Source: Aquisalimonas lutea (GTDB lineage: Bacteria > Pseudomonadota > Gammaproteobacteria > Nitrococcales > Aquisalimonadaceae). Taken from it: a stretch of DNA of 64,000 bases. This document shows positions 26,024 to 35,606 of this stretch, one piece after another. The notes below the pieces were generated by a model that was not told the DNA's origin, searched no databases, and was given only the letters and a program-made list of their open reading frames with translations. The translations under genes and the position numbers were made by a program. Location of the stretch: NCBI RefSeq assembly GCF_030409225.1, contig NZ_JAUFPK010000001.1:1710733-1774732 (forward strand), read 5' to 3'. Positions within the stretch are counted from its first letter, which is position 1. Every line of letters starts with the position of its first letter.

Positions 26024-29000
26024 ATGCCTACAGGGAATCGTGCATGGGCGGTTCTGGCCGTACTGTTCCTGGCTGCCGCCGGATGGTGGTCTCCGGGCGC
26101 CGTGGATGCCGCTGAGGCGCCGGCTTCAGCACGGGGCGAAAGCCTGCATTGGGCGCAGTATCTACGGCATCACACGGCGGGAACCGTCTCCCGGGATGCC
26201 GATATCCGGCTCGTGTTCCAGCACGACGTGCTGCCCCCCGGTGTGGACAGCAGCGATCTCGAAGGCGTGTTCCGCATCGAACCCTCGGTTGCCGGCAGCG
26301 TCCAGCGCGTCTCGGGCAGTGAGCTGGTTTTCCGGCCTGCAGAGGGCCTGGACCCCGGAACGGAATACAGTGTCCGCGTCGACCCCGCACGGCTGGGTGG
26401 GCTGCCCGACGGGCTTGAGCCCTACGCCTTCCGGTTTGCCGTCATCACGCCGGAGCTCCGTGTACGCATCGATCCGCCCTCGCTGGGCGGCGACGAAGGT
26501 GTCCGCGTTGCGGGGCGGCTGTCCACCTCCGATCGGGTGAAGCCGGCGACGGCCCGCGAGATCGTCACGGCACGCTATCGCGGCCGCGACGTCGACCTGG
26601 ACTGGCGCCACGCCGAATCCGGGCGGTCCCACGTATTCACGGCCTCGGGGCTGGACCGGCCGGATGAGCCGGCGTCGCTGACGTTCCGCTGGGCCGGCGA
26701 GGCCATCGGCGCGGAAACGGAAGGTGCCCGCGATGTGCCCATCCCCGTGCGGGGCACGCTCCAGGTCGCGGATGTCCGGGTCGAGCGCGAGCCCAGCCGC
26801 CGGGTGCAGATCACCTTCACCGAACGCCTGGACCCCGGCCAGGACGCCAGCGGCCTGTTCGCCCTGGAGGGGGCGTCGTTCGATACCCGCGTCTCCGGCA
26901 ACACGGCGACGCTGTTCGTTACGGACCTGGCCAGCGGACAGGCACAGAGGCGGGCATCGCTGCGGGTGAATCCCGGCCTGCGAAGCGTCTCGGGCGAGCG
27001 TCTCGACGCCGCCTTCGAAACGGAGCTGGTGTTCGATCACGAAGACCCGCAGGTGCGCTTCGCCGGCAGCGGCGTCATCCTGCCTGCCGGTGAGCACCTG
27101 GAAATCCCCATCGAGACCATGAACGTGGATTCGCTGCAGGTCCAGGCCATGCGGATCTACGAGGACAATATCGGCCAGTTCCTGCAGGTGAATGATCTGG
27201 ATGAACGGCGCGAGCTGCGTCGTGTCGGCCGCAACCTGTGGCGCCGCACCATCGAGCTGCCCGACAACCAGCGCAACCAGTGGCAGCGCTACTCGCTGGA
27301 TGTCTCCGAGCTGGCGAGCAGCCACCCCAACGCGCTGTTCCGGCTCGAGCTTTCCATCAATCGCGGCAATGCGACCTACCCCTGCGGCGACAGCGAGAGC
27401 CGCGCCCCCGTGTGGCGGGAGGGGCCGCCGGAGAACTACGACGGCTCGGACAGCGTCGCCGAGGACAGCAACTGGGACTACGCCGAGGCGTACTACGGCG
27501 CCGACTCCGGCGGGAGCTCGCGCGCCGACCGGCGCGACCCGTGCAGGAACGCGTATTACCGCCACTCCGATCAGGTCAGGGACCAGCGCAACTTCCTGGC
27601 GTCGAACATCGGCCTGATCGCCAAGCGCGGCAATGACGGCTCGTTCGTGGTCGTGTCCACCGACCTGCGGACCGGGGAGCCGCTGCCGGACACCCGGATC
27701 GAGCTGCGCAACTATCAGGATCAGCCCGTCGACACGCTGCATACGGATGCTCAGGGCATGGCACGGGTGCAGCTGGAATCCGTGCCGTACTACCTGGTCG
27801 CCCGGCACGGGGGCCGTCAGGGCTACCTCAAGGTCGATCGCGGCTCGGCCCTGCCGACCAGCCACCTGGATACCGGCGGGCAGACCGTCGAGCAGGGCGT
27901 CAAGGGCACCATTTACGGCGAGCGTGGCGTCTGGCGACCCGGCGACACCATGCACCTGACGTTCGTGCTGCACGACCCGGACGACGCGGTGCCGGCCGGG
28001 CACCCGGCCACCCTCCACCTGCTGGGGCCGCGGGGACAGATCCGTCGGACCAGCACCAACCGGAATCCGCTCGACGGCTTCTACCGGTTCAGCGTCGCCA
28101 CGGCGAACGACGCCCCCACGGGCCGCTGGACGGCGCGGGTGCTCGTGGGAGACAAGCAGTACGACCGCACCGTGCGGGTGGAGACGGTCAAGCCCAATCG
28201 CCTCGACATGAATCTGGAGCCGGGTGCCGAGCCCCTGCTTCTCGGCGAGGAGCCGGTGCCGTTCGACTTCCGGGCCCGCTGGCTGCACGGTGCCACCGCG
28301 TCGCAGCTCGAGGCGGACGTCGAGGTCCGGTACGCACCCGTGGATACCACGTTCAACCGGTTCAGCGGCTACGAGTTCGACGACCCGGTCCGGGCGTTCG
28401 ACGGCGAGCCCGCCACCATCTGGGAAGGGCGGCTCGATGACGAGGGCCGGGCCCGGTTCGAGACGCCGCTGCGCGTGCCGGGCCAGCCCGCCGGAACCCT
28501 GCGCGCGGCGTTCACCTCCCGGGTGTTCGAGCCCGGCGGGGAATTCAGTGTCGGTACGCAGTCGCTCACCGCCCATCCCTACCACCGTTACGTCGGCGTG
28601 CGCATGCCCGAGGGCGACGCGTCCCGCGGCATGCTGCTGACGGACAAGACCCACGAAGTGGCCATCGGCACGCTCACCCACGACGGCGAGCCCGCCGACG
28701 TCGACGCCGTCGAGGTCAGGCTCTACGAGCTCGACTGGAAGTGGTGGTGGGACAGCTCGGCGGAGAGCGTGACCGCCTTTTCCAGCGCGGAACACCGTAC
28801 GCCGGTCGATCGCGCGACGGTGAGCACCACGGATGGTCGCGGCGTATACCGGTTCGAGATCCAGCGGCCCGCGTGGGGGCGCTACCTACTGCGCGCGTGT
28901 GACAGCGACGGCGGCCATTGCACCGGCGAGGTGTTCTACATCGACTGGCCGGGCTGGGCGGGACAGCCCCAGGAGCAGGCCGAAGCCGCCAGCGTGCTCA

Positions 29001-31597
29001 CGTTCAGCGCCGACAAGGACGACTACCGGGTGGGCGAGACGGCGGTGCTGACCATGCCGTCGGGACTGCGGGGCCGCGGCCTGCTCACCATCGAGGACGG
29101 CTCCGGGATCCTGTCGCAGCGCTGGCTGACCTTCGACGGCGAAGGGCGGCGCCGGGTCCGAGTCCCCATCCGCCAGGGCATGGCCCCCAATGTCTATGCG
29201 GCCGTTACGGTGATCCAGCCGCATTCCGGGCGCGACAACGATCGGCCGATGCGGCTTCAGGGGATCGTTCCGCTGAAGGTCACGGACCCCGACACGGAGC
29301 TGCAGCCGGAGATCGAAACCGACGGGCCCTGGCCGCCGCAGTCACGGCAGACCATCCGGGTCGCCGAGGCGCGCGACCGGCCCATGACGTATACCCTGGC
29401 CGTGGTGGACGAGGGCCTGCTGGGGCTGACCAGCTTCGCGACGCCGGCGCTCCATGACCGGTTCTACCAGCGTGAGGCGCTCGGGGTGATGACCTGGGAT
29501 CTGTTCGATCAGGTCGTCGGCGCCTATGATGCGGACCTCCAGCGCCTGCTCGCCGTGGGCGGAAGCGACAGCGGCAAGGAGGACAGTGGCAGCCGCAGGG
29601 AGCGGCGCTTCCCGCCGGTGGTGCGGTTCCTCGGGCCGTTCCGTCTCGATGCCGGGGCGCAGCGCTCCCATCCCGTGGATCTGCCGCAGTACATCGGGGC
29701 CGTGCGGGTGATGGCAGTCGCCGGTCACGACGGCTCGTACGGCTCGGCGGAGCGGACGGTGCCGGTGCGGGACGCCGTGTCCGGGCTGATCACGCTTCCC
29801 AGGGTGCTCGGCCCCGGCGAGACGGTGACGGTGCCGGTGCGCGTGTTTGCCCACGAGGAGGGCGTAGCGGAGGCGTCCGTGGCGCTGGAGCCGGGCGACG
29901 GCCTGAGCCTCGCGGGGGCGTCGACCCGGGAGGTTTCGTTCGAGCAGGGCGCGGAACAGATGGTGCGCTTCCGGCTCCGTGTGGCCGAGCGCATCGGGGA
30001 GACCAGTGTCACTACCGTGGTGCGGAGCAGCGAGGGCGGCAGCCGCACGACCACCAACCTCGAGATCCGGTCCGCGTCACTGCCCGAGGCGCGAACCGTG
30101 CGCCGCCGCCTGGAGCCCGGCGAGACGTGGCGGCAACCGGTGAATCTCCACGGACTCAAGGGCACCAACGAGGTGACCCTGGAGGCCAGCGCGGTCCCGC
30201 CGTTCGGGCTCGGCCAGCGGCTCGGCTACCTGATCCGCTATCCCTACGGGTGTATCGAGCAGACCACCTCCGCGGCCTATCCCCAGGTCTATCTGCCCCG
30301 GCTTGCGGAGCTGCCGCCGGAGCGCATCCAGGCGACGGAAGACAATGTCCATGCCGCCCTGGAGCGCCTGCGCAGCTTCCAGCGCGGCGACGGCGGTTTC
30401 TCGTACTGGCCCGGCGGTAGCCGCTACAACGGCTGGGCGGACGTCTATGCGGGCAACTTCATGGTCGCCGCCGAGCGGGTGGGTTACGACGTACCCGAGG
30501 CGCTGCTGTCCGACTGGCTGGACCATGCCGCCACCGTGAGCCAGGAGTGGACCGCGGGCGGCGACGGGGAGGCCATGACCCAGGCGTTCCGCCTGCTGGT
30601 CCTGGCCCGGGCGGATCGCCCCCAGATCGGTGCCATGAACCGGCTGCGTGCCGGCAACACGCTGCCGGCACCGGGCCGCTGGCTGCTGGCGACAGCGTAT
30701 GCCCGGCTGGGGCTCGACAAGGCGGCGGGCGCATTGATGGGCCGGGCGCCCTCCGTTTCCCGCGAGTATGACCGGCCGGGGGCCACCTTCGGCTCGGCCA
30801 TGCGGGACCGGGCCATCCTGCTGACGGCGCTGCACACCCTCGGCAGGCACGAGGAAGCAGCCGCCGTGGCCCGTACGCTCGCCGAGGGGCTCCGCGGCGG
30901 CGAGTGGCACAGTACCCAGAGCGTCGGTTTCGGCCTGGCCGCCCTGGGCGGCTACGTCGTCGATCAGCAGGAGGCTGGCACGGGCGTCGCGTTCGCGTAC
31001 GGGCGCGGCGACTCGGCTACCCGGCAGCGGCAGGTGGACAAGCCGGTGGTGGCCGTACCCCTGGCCACCGACGAGGGCGCCGGGCCCGTCGTGGTGCGCA
31101 ACGATGGCAGCCGCCCCCTGTATCTCACCCTGACCACCGAGGGCACGCCGCCGCCGGGCGCGGAGGAGGCCCGCCAGGAGGGTCTCGACGTGGCCGTCAC
31201 GTACTACGGCCGTGACGGCGAATCGCTGGACATCGCCGACCTGGCATCGGGCACCGATGTTCGTGCCCGGGTCGAGGTGGCCAACCGCAGCGGCCAGGAT
31301 GTCGAGCAGCTGGCGCTGCGCCACGTCGTCCCTTCGGGCTGGGAGATCAGCAACGAGCGGCTCCGGGGCGCCGGAGACGGGGCCACCGGCGAGTACGTGT
31401 ATCGCGACATCCGGGATGATCGCGTGCATACGCACTTCGGGCTGGCCGACGGTGAGAGCCGGACCTTCGAGCTGCGCTTCACGGCCGCGTACCCCGGGCG
31501 GTACTACGCCCCGGGCGTGGTCCTCGAAGCCATGTACGACGACACCCTGAAGGCGCGTACGGCGGGACAATGGATCGAGGTAAGCGGCGGCGACTAG
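26024..31597 (+). CDS. Bacterial alpha-2-macroglobulin family protein with thioester motif
   Basis: A 1857-residue periplasmic protein of the YfhM type. It has a Sec signal peptide (about 1-30, WWSPGAVDAAEAP), an array of macroglobulin-like beta domains including GERGVWRPGDTMHL, then the thioester domain with C1410-I-E-Q1413 (YPYGCIEQTTS). Such proteins trap proteases by covalent reaction of the thioester. E. coli YfhM is a lipoprotein of about 1650 residues; here no lipobox cysteine follows the signal peptide and the protein is longer. It overlaps pbpC by 28 bp, the known genetic partner. The ATG at 26024 is chosen for its GGGGGG site and signal peptide. Confidence 0.93.
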   Translation: MPTGNRAWAVLAVLFLAAAGWWSPGAVDAAEAPASARGESLHWAQYLRHHTAGTVSRDADIRLVFQHDVLPPGVDSSDLEGVFRIEPSVAGSVQRVSGSELVFRPAEGLDPGTEYSVRVDPARLGGLPDGLEPYAFRFAVITPELRVRIDPPSLGGDEGVRVAGRLSTSDRVKPATAREIVTARYRGRDVDLDWRHAESGRSHVFTASGLDRPDEPASLTFRWAGEAIGAETEGARDVPIPVRGTLQVADVRVEREPSRRVQITFTERLDPGQDASGLFALEGASFDTRVSGNTATLFVTDLASGQAQRRASLRVNPGLRSVSGERLDAAFETELVFDHEDPQVRFAGSGVILPAGEHLEIPIETMNVDSLQVQAMRIYEDNIGQFLQVNDLDERRELRRVGRNLWRRTIELPDNQRNQWQRYSLDVSELASSHPNALFRLELSINRGNATYPCGDSESRAPVWREGPPENYDGSDSVAEDSNWDYAEAYYGADSGGSSRADRRDPCRNAYYRHSDQVRDQRNFLASNIGLIAKRGNDGSFVVVSTDLRTGEPLPDTRIELRNYQDQPVDTLHTDAQGMARVQLESVPYYLVARHGGRQGYLKVDRGSALPTSHLDTGGQTVEQGVKGTIYGERGVWRPGDTMHLTFVLHDPDDAVPAGHPATLHLLGPRGQIRRTSTNRNPLDGFYRFSVATANDAPTGRWTARVLVGDKQYDRTVRVETVKPNRLDMNLEPGAEPLLLGEEPVPFDFRARWLHGATASQLEADVEVRYAPVDTTFNRFSGYEFDDPVRAFDGEPATIWEGRLDDEGRARFETPLRVPGQPAGTLRAAFTSRVFEPGGEFSVGTQSLTAHPYHRYVGVRMPEGDASRGMLLTDKTHEVAIGTLTHDGEPADVDAVEVRLYELDWKWWWDSSAESVTAFSSAEHRTPVDRATVSTTDGRGVYRFEIQRPAWGRYLLRACDSDGGHCTGEVFYIDWPGWAGQPQEQAEAASVLTFSADKDDYRVGETAVLTMPSGLRGRGLLTIEDGSGILSQRWLTFDGEGRRRVRVPIRQGMAPNVYAAVTVIQPHSGRDNDRPMRLQGIVPLKVTDPDTELQPEIETDGPWPPQSRQTIRVAEARDRPMTYTLAVVDEGLLGLTSFATPALHDRFYQREALGVMTWDLFDQVVGAYDADLQRLLAVGGSDSGKEDSGSRRERRFPPVVRFLGPFRLDAGAQRSHPVDLPQYIGAVRVMAVAGHDGSYGSAERTVPVRDAVSGLITLPRVLGPGETVTVPVRVFAHEEGVAEASVALEPGDGLSLAGASTREVSFEQGAEQMVRFRLRVAERIGETSVTTVVRSSEGGSRTTTNLEIRSASLPEARTVRRRLEPGETWRQPVNLHGLKGTNEVTLEASAVPPFGLGQRLGYLIRYPYGCIEQTTSAAYPQVYLPRLAELPPERIQATEDNVHAALERLRSFQRGDGGFSYWPGGSRYNGWADVYAGNFMVAAERVGYDVPEALLSDWLDHAATVSQEWTAGGDGEAMTQAFRLLVLARADRPQIGAMNRLRAGNTLPAPGRWLLATAYARLGLDKAAGALMGRAPSVSREYDRPGATFGSAMRDRAILLTALHTLGRHEEAAAVARTLAEGLRGGEWHSTQSVGFGLAALGGYVVDQQEAGTGVAFAYGRGDSATRQRQVDKPVVAVPLATDEGAGPVVVRNDGSRPLYLTLTTEGTPPPGAEEARQEGLDVAVTYYGRDGESLDIADLASGTDVRARVEVANRSGQDVEQLALRHVVPSGWEISNERLRGAGDGATGEYVYRDIRDDRVHTHFGLADGESRTFELRFTAAYPGRYYAPGVVLEAMYDDTLKARTAGQWIEVSGGD

Positions 31598-33945
31598 GGC
31601 GTCGGGCCGTCCTGCCGGCGGTCCTGCTGTCCGCCCTGGCGGTCGCCTGGGCGGCCTGGCCGCGCTTACCCGAGCCGCTGTTCGGAACGGACTACTCGGC
31701 GGTGCTCCTGGACCGCAACCAGGAGCTGCTGAGCGCCCGGGTCGCCCCCGACGGCCAGTGGCGATTCCCGCCCCGCGAAGAGGTGCCCGAGCGCTTCGCC
31801 ACCGCCCTCATTGCCTTCGAGGACGAGCGCTTCCGCCACCACCCGGGGGTCGACCCCGTGGCGGTAGCCCGGGCGAGCTGGGAGAACCTCGCCGCCGGGC
31901 GCATCGTCAGCGGCGCGAGCACGTTGAGCATGCAGGTCGTCCGGCTGGCGCTGGATGACCCGCCCCGGACTCTGCCGCAGAAGGTCTACGAGACCCTCCT
32001 GGCGCTGCGCCTCGAGACCCGCTACAGCAAGGATGCGATCCTGTCCCTTTATGCTGCGCATGCACCGTTCGGGGGCAACGTCGTGGGGCTGCGGGCGGCA
32101 GCCTGGCGGTATTTCGGCCGCAGCCCGGCGTACCTGTCCTGGGCCGAAGCCGCCACGCTGGCGGTTCTGCCCAATGCGCCCGGGTTGATCCACCCCGGTC
32201 GTGGCCGGGAGCGCCTGCGTGCAAAGCGTGACGCGCTCCTGCGCAAGCTTCACGGCGCCGGCGAGCTCACCGCCCAGGATCTGGAGCTGGCGTTGCTCGA
32301 GCCCGTGCCCGACGGCCCCCGGGCGTTGCCGCGCCACGCCGGCCACTTGCTGGACCGCCTGCGCGTCGGCAGTGAGCGGGCCCGCTTCACCTCGACGCTG
32401 GACGCCGATGTCCAGGCGCGGGTGGAGGGGATCGTGCAGGAGCACGGTGCGCGTCTGCGCCGCAGCGGCATTCACAACGCGGCCGCGCTGGTCGTGGATA
32501 ACCGCACCTTCGAGGTGGTCGCGTACGCGGGCAACACGCGTCGGGTCGGGCACGCTGGCCACGGCTACGCCATGGACCTGGTCCAGCGGCCGCGCAGCTC
32601 CGGCAGCATTCTCAAGCCCTTCCTGTTCGCGAACATGGTCGAGCACGGCATGCTCCAGCCGGGCATGCTGGTTCCCGACGTTCCCGCGCATTTCAGCAGC
32701 TTCAGCCCGGAGAACTACGACCAGCGCTTCCGCGGCGCGGTGCGTGCGCGCGCGGCCCTGGCGGACTCGCTGAACGTGCCGGCGGTGTTCATGCTGCGCC
32801 GCCACGGCATCGCCCGGTTCCACGACCTCCTCGAACAGCTGGGGATGACCACCCTGCACCGGTCACCGCAGGACTACGGGCTGACCCTGGTGCTCGGGGG
32901 CGCCGAGGCAACGCTGTGGGATCTCACCGGCATGTATGCCAACCTCGCGGGCACGCTCGCCAGCGGTGGCCGCGCCGGCGCCTATCGCCTGCGCAACCCG
33001 CGCGTCCTGGCCGGCACTGCCCGTGAACCGGGGCCGCCGTCGCCCCTGGGCGCCGGCAGTGCCTGGGTAACGCTGAACACGCTCCTCGAGGTGGACCGGC
33101 CCGGCGTCGATCGTCACTGGCGTGACCACACGGGCGGGCGCCGCATCGCCTGGAAGACCGGTACCAGCTACGGCCTGCGGGACGGATGGGCCGTGGGGAC
33201 GACACCGCGGTACACCGTCGGCGTCTGGGCGGGGAATGCGGCCGGCGAGGGCCGGAGCGAGCTCACCGGGACGACCACGGCGGGACCGCTGCTGTTTGCC
33301 ATATTCGACCAGCTGGAAACCGGCGGCTGGTTCGACAAGCCCCGGTCGCGACTGAAGACCATCCGCGTCTGCAGGGCGGACGGGCATCTGCCGAACAACG
33401 GTTGCCCGACCCGCCGGGCCGAGGTCCCGGTGGACAGTCACTACCACCGGGTCAGCAGGAATCATCGCTGGATCCACCTGGATGAAAGCGGCCAGTGGCG
33501 CGTCAACGCGGATTGCGAATCGGTGACTGCCATGCGGAACGAGAGCTGGTTCGTTCTGCCGCCGGTGCAGGCGCACTATTACCGTCGCCGCAATGCCGAC
33601 TACCGGGTTCTGCCCCCGGTGCGCCCCGACTGCCGCGAGTCGGCTCCGACGCAGTCGTTCGCCATCCTCTATCCGGACCCGGGGGCGAGGGTCTACATAC
33701 CCACGGACTTCGGCGGCCGCCGCAGCCGGCTGGTTCTCAAGGCGATCCACCGGGTGGACGACGCTACCCTGTACTGGCACCTGGACGGGCGCTTCGTGGG
33801 GGAGACCGAGGTGTTCCACGAGGTTCCCGTGGATCTGACGCCGGGGGCGCATACCCTGACCGTGGTCGACGAGACCGGTGCACGACGCGTACGGCGCTTC
33901 CGTGTTGCGGCCCCGGACGCGGACCGGCGCCTTCCCACCAACTGA
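31570..33945 (+). CDS. pbpC: Penicillin-binding protein 1C
   Basis: A 791-residue class A PBP. It has an N-terminal membrane anchor (about 12-30); a glycosyltransferase domain with E84 of FEDERFRHHPGVDP and GASTLSMQ; a transpeptidase domain with the acyl-enzyme serine in S346-I-L-K349, the SLN triad and KTGTSYG; and a C-terminal PBP1C-specific beta domain (last 90 residues). It polymerises and possibly crosslinks peptidoglycan at the periplasmic face. Its start lies within the end of the macroglobulin gene, so the two are made together. This supports the view that the macroglobulin guards the wall when the barrier is breached. Confidence 0.96.
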   Translation: MDRGKRRRLGRRAVLPAVLLSALAVAWAAWPRLPEPLFGTDYSAVLLDRNQELLSARVAPDGQWRFPPREEVPERFATALIAFEDERFRHHPGVDPVAVARASWENLAAGRIVSGASTLSMQVVRLALDDPPRTLPQKVYETLLALRLETRYSKDAILSLYAAHAPFGGNVVGLRAAAWRYFGRSPAYLSWAEAATLAVLPNAPGLIHPGRGRERLRAKRDALLRKLHGAGELTAQDLELALLEPVPDGPRALPRHAGHLLDRLRVGSERARFTSTLDADVQARVEGIVQEHGARLRRSGIHNAAALVVDNRTFEVVAYAGNTRRVGHAGHGYAMDLVQRPRSSGSILKPFLFANMVEHGMLQPGMLVPDVPAHFSSFSPENYDQRFRGAVRARAALADSLNVPAVFMLRRHGIARFHDLLEQLGMTTLHRSPQDYGLTLVLGGAEATLWDLTGMYANLAGTLASGGRAGAYRLRNPRVLAGTAREPGPPSPLGAGSAWVTLNTLLEVDRPGVDRHWRDHTGGRRIAWKTGTSYGLRDGWAVGTTPRYTVGVWAGNAAGEGRSELTGTTTAGPLLFAIFDQLETGGWFDKPRSRLKTIRVCRADGHLPNNGCPTRRAEVPVDSHYHRVSRNHRWIHLDESGQWRVNADCESVTAMRNESWFVLPPVQAHYYRRRNADYRVLPPVRPDCRESAPTQSFAILYPDPGARVYIPTDFGGRRSRLVLKAIHRVDDATLYWHLDGRFVGETEVFHEVPVDLTPGAHTLTVVDETGARRVRRFRVAAPDADRRLPTN

Positions 33946-33960
33946 GGGATCCGTGCAGTC

Positions 33961-35445
33961 ATGACACGGCAAGGGCTTTTGGGGATCCGGCGGCGACGGC
34001 CTTTCGGGCGTCATGCGCTTACCGCGTGCGGGCTTCTGGTGCTCGCCTGCGTCGCCGTTGCCGCCTATCACAGCTTCAAGCCCTTGCCCGAGGGGCTGAG
34101 CGCCGCCATGCCGGTACGCGAGCAGGGCGAGGTCCGCTTCCTGGCCGACGACACCTGGGTCGACGCCTCGGGGCAGCGCCGCACCGAGCACCACATCTTC
34201 GACCGCGTGCTGGCACTCATCGGCGGGGCCGAGCGCCTGATCGTGCTCGACATGTTCCTGCTCAACGACTTCGCCGGCGAGGCCGACGGCGACGACATGC
34301 GGTCCCTGTCCGACGAGGTGACCGCCGCCCTTGTCGACAGGAAGCGGGCGCGGCCGGAGATGTCGATCATCCTGATTACCGACCCCATCAACACCCTCTA
34401 CGGCGGGGTCGTGAACGATAATCTGGAACGCCTTGAGCGGGCCGGGGTCGACGTGGTCATCACCCGGCTCGGCGCGCTGCGGGACCCGAACCCGGCGTGG
34501 TCCGGCCTGTGGCGCATCTGCTGCCAGTGGCTCGGCGACGCTCCGGAAAGCGGCTGGCTCCCGAACCCGGTCGGGGATCAGGCCGTTCCGTTGCGCAGCC
34601 TCCTGGCCATGCTCAACTTCAAGGCAAACCACCGCAAGACACTCGTCGCCGACACGCCCGGGGGCTGGGTCGGCCTGGTGACGTCCGGCAACCCCCATGA
34701 TGCCTCCAGTGCGCACGGCAATGTCGCCGTGGAGTTCACCGGCCCGGCCGCCCTGGATCTGCTGGAGACCGAGCGTGCCGTCGTGCGCTTCTCCCGCCCC
34801 GGGCTGGTCTGGCCGGAGCCGCCGGAGCCGCGCCCGTCCGGCGCGGAGCGCCATGACGGTACCCGCATCCAGGTGCTGACGGAGGCGGCCATCCTCGAGC
34901 AGGTCCTCGCCCTGCTGGGCCGCGCCGACTCCGGCGACTCCATCGACCTGGCCATGTTCTACCTTTCCCACCGCGGCGTCGTCGGCGCCTTGAAGGCCGC
35001 GCACCGGCGCGGCGTGCAGGTGCGCGTGCTGCTCGATCCCAACCAGGGTGCGTTCGGCCGCCGCAAGAACGGCGTGCCGAATCAGCCGGTCGCCGATGAG
35101 CTGGTTGCCGCCGGTATTCCCGTCCGCTGGTGCACCACCCGCGGCGAGCAGTGCCACAGCAAGTTCATGCTGTATCGCTCCGCCGTCGGTTCCGCCGCAT
35201 TCATTGCCGGCTCGGCGAACTATACACGGCGCAACCTGGACGACCTGAACCTGGAGACCAGTGTCCTCGTTGAGGGGAGCCGGCAGACCCCGGTGATGCG
35301 TGACGCCGCCGTCTTCTTCGACCGGCGCTGGAGCAATCGTGGTGACCGGCGGTACAGCCTGCCGTACACCGAGCACGGTGATGCCGGCCGGCTGCGGTAC
35401 TGGCAGTACCGGATCACGGAGGCGACCGGCCTGTCGACGTTCTGA
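33961..35445 (+). CDS. Phospholipase D-like / cardiolipin synthase family protein
   Basis: A 494-residue protein with one N-terminal membrane helix (about 20-37) and two PLD repeats. The first HKD motif is complete (H224-R-K226 ... D231, HRKTLVAD). In the second (H399-S-K401-F-M-L-Y-R406) the final aspartate is replaced by arginine. PLD-family enzymes exchange or hydrolyse phosphodiester bonds of phospholipids through a histidine intermediate. It lies 15 bp after pbpC on the same strand and 161 bp before a glycerophosphodiesterase gene, suggesting a role in envelope phospholipid turnover. Cardiolipin synthesis and plain phospholipase activity cannot be told apart here. Confidence 0.85.
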   Translation: MTRQGLLGIRRRRPFGRHALTACGLLVLACVAVAAYHSFKPLPEGLSAAMPVREQGEVRFLADDTWVDASGQRRTEHHIFDRVLALIGGAERLIVLDMFLLNDFAGEADGDDMRSLSDEVTAALVDRKRARPEMSIILITDPINTLYGGVVNDNLERLERAGVDVVITRLGALRDPNPAWSGLWRICCQWLGDAPESGWLPNPVGDQAVPLRSLLAMLNFKANHRKTLVADTPGGWVGLVTSGNPHDASSAHGNVAVEFTGPAALDLLETERAVVRFSRPGLVWPEPPEPRPSGAERHDGTRIQVLTEAAILEQVLALLGRADSGDSIDLAMFYLSHRGVVGALKAAHRRGVQVRVLLDPNQGAFGRRKNGVPNQPVADELVAAGIPVRWCTTRGEQCHSKFMLYRSAVGSAAFIAGSANYTRRNLDDLNLETSVLVEGSRQTPVMRDAAVFFDRRWSNRGDRRYSLPYTEHGDAGRLRYWQYRITEATGLSTF

Positions 35446-35606
35446 GCCGCGCAGAGCGCACCGTGCCGGTGCCCTGGGCAATGCCGGGCTGTCATCGCGG
35501 GATCATCATGCTGACATCGATGGTCGGGTAAATTGCTCAAAAGACATGATGCCGGAAAGCCGGGCAACGCCCCGGGCAGTGGACGAAACGGACAATGGAG
35601 CACGCC

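Noticed and set aside
26162-28795. 877-codon antisense frame in the macroglobulin gene
   Set aside because: Same shadow pattern; the sense strand has an intact known family.
32863-35481. 872-codon antisense frame spanning pbpC and the PLD gene
   Set aside because: Crosses two well-supported genes and shows no domain.
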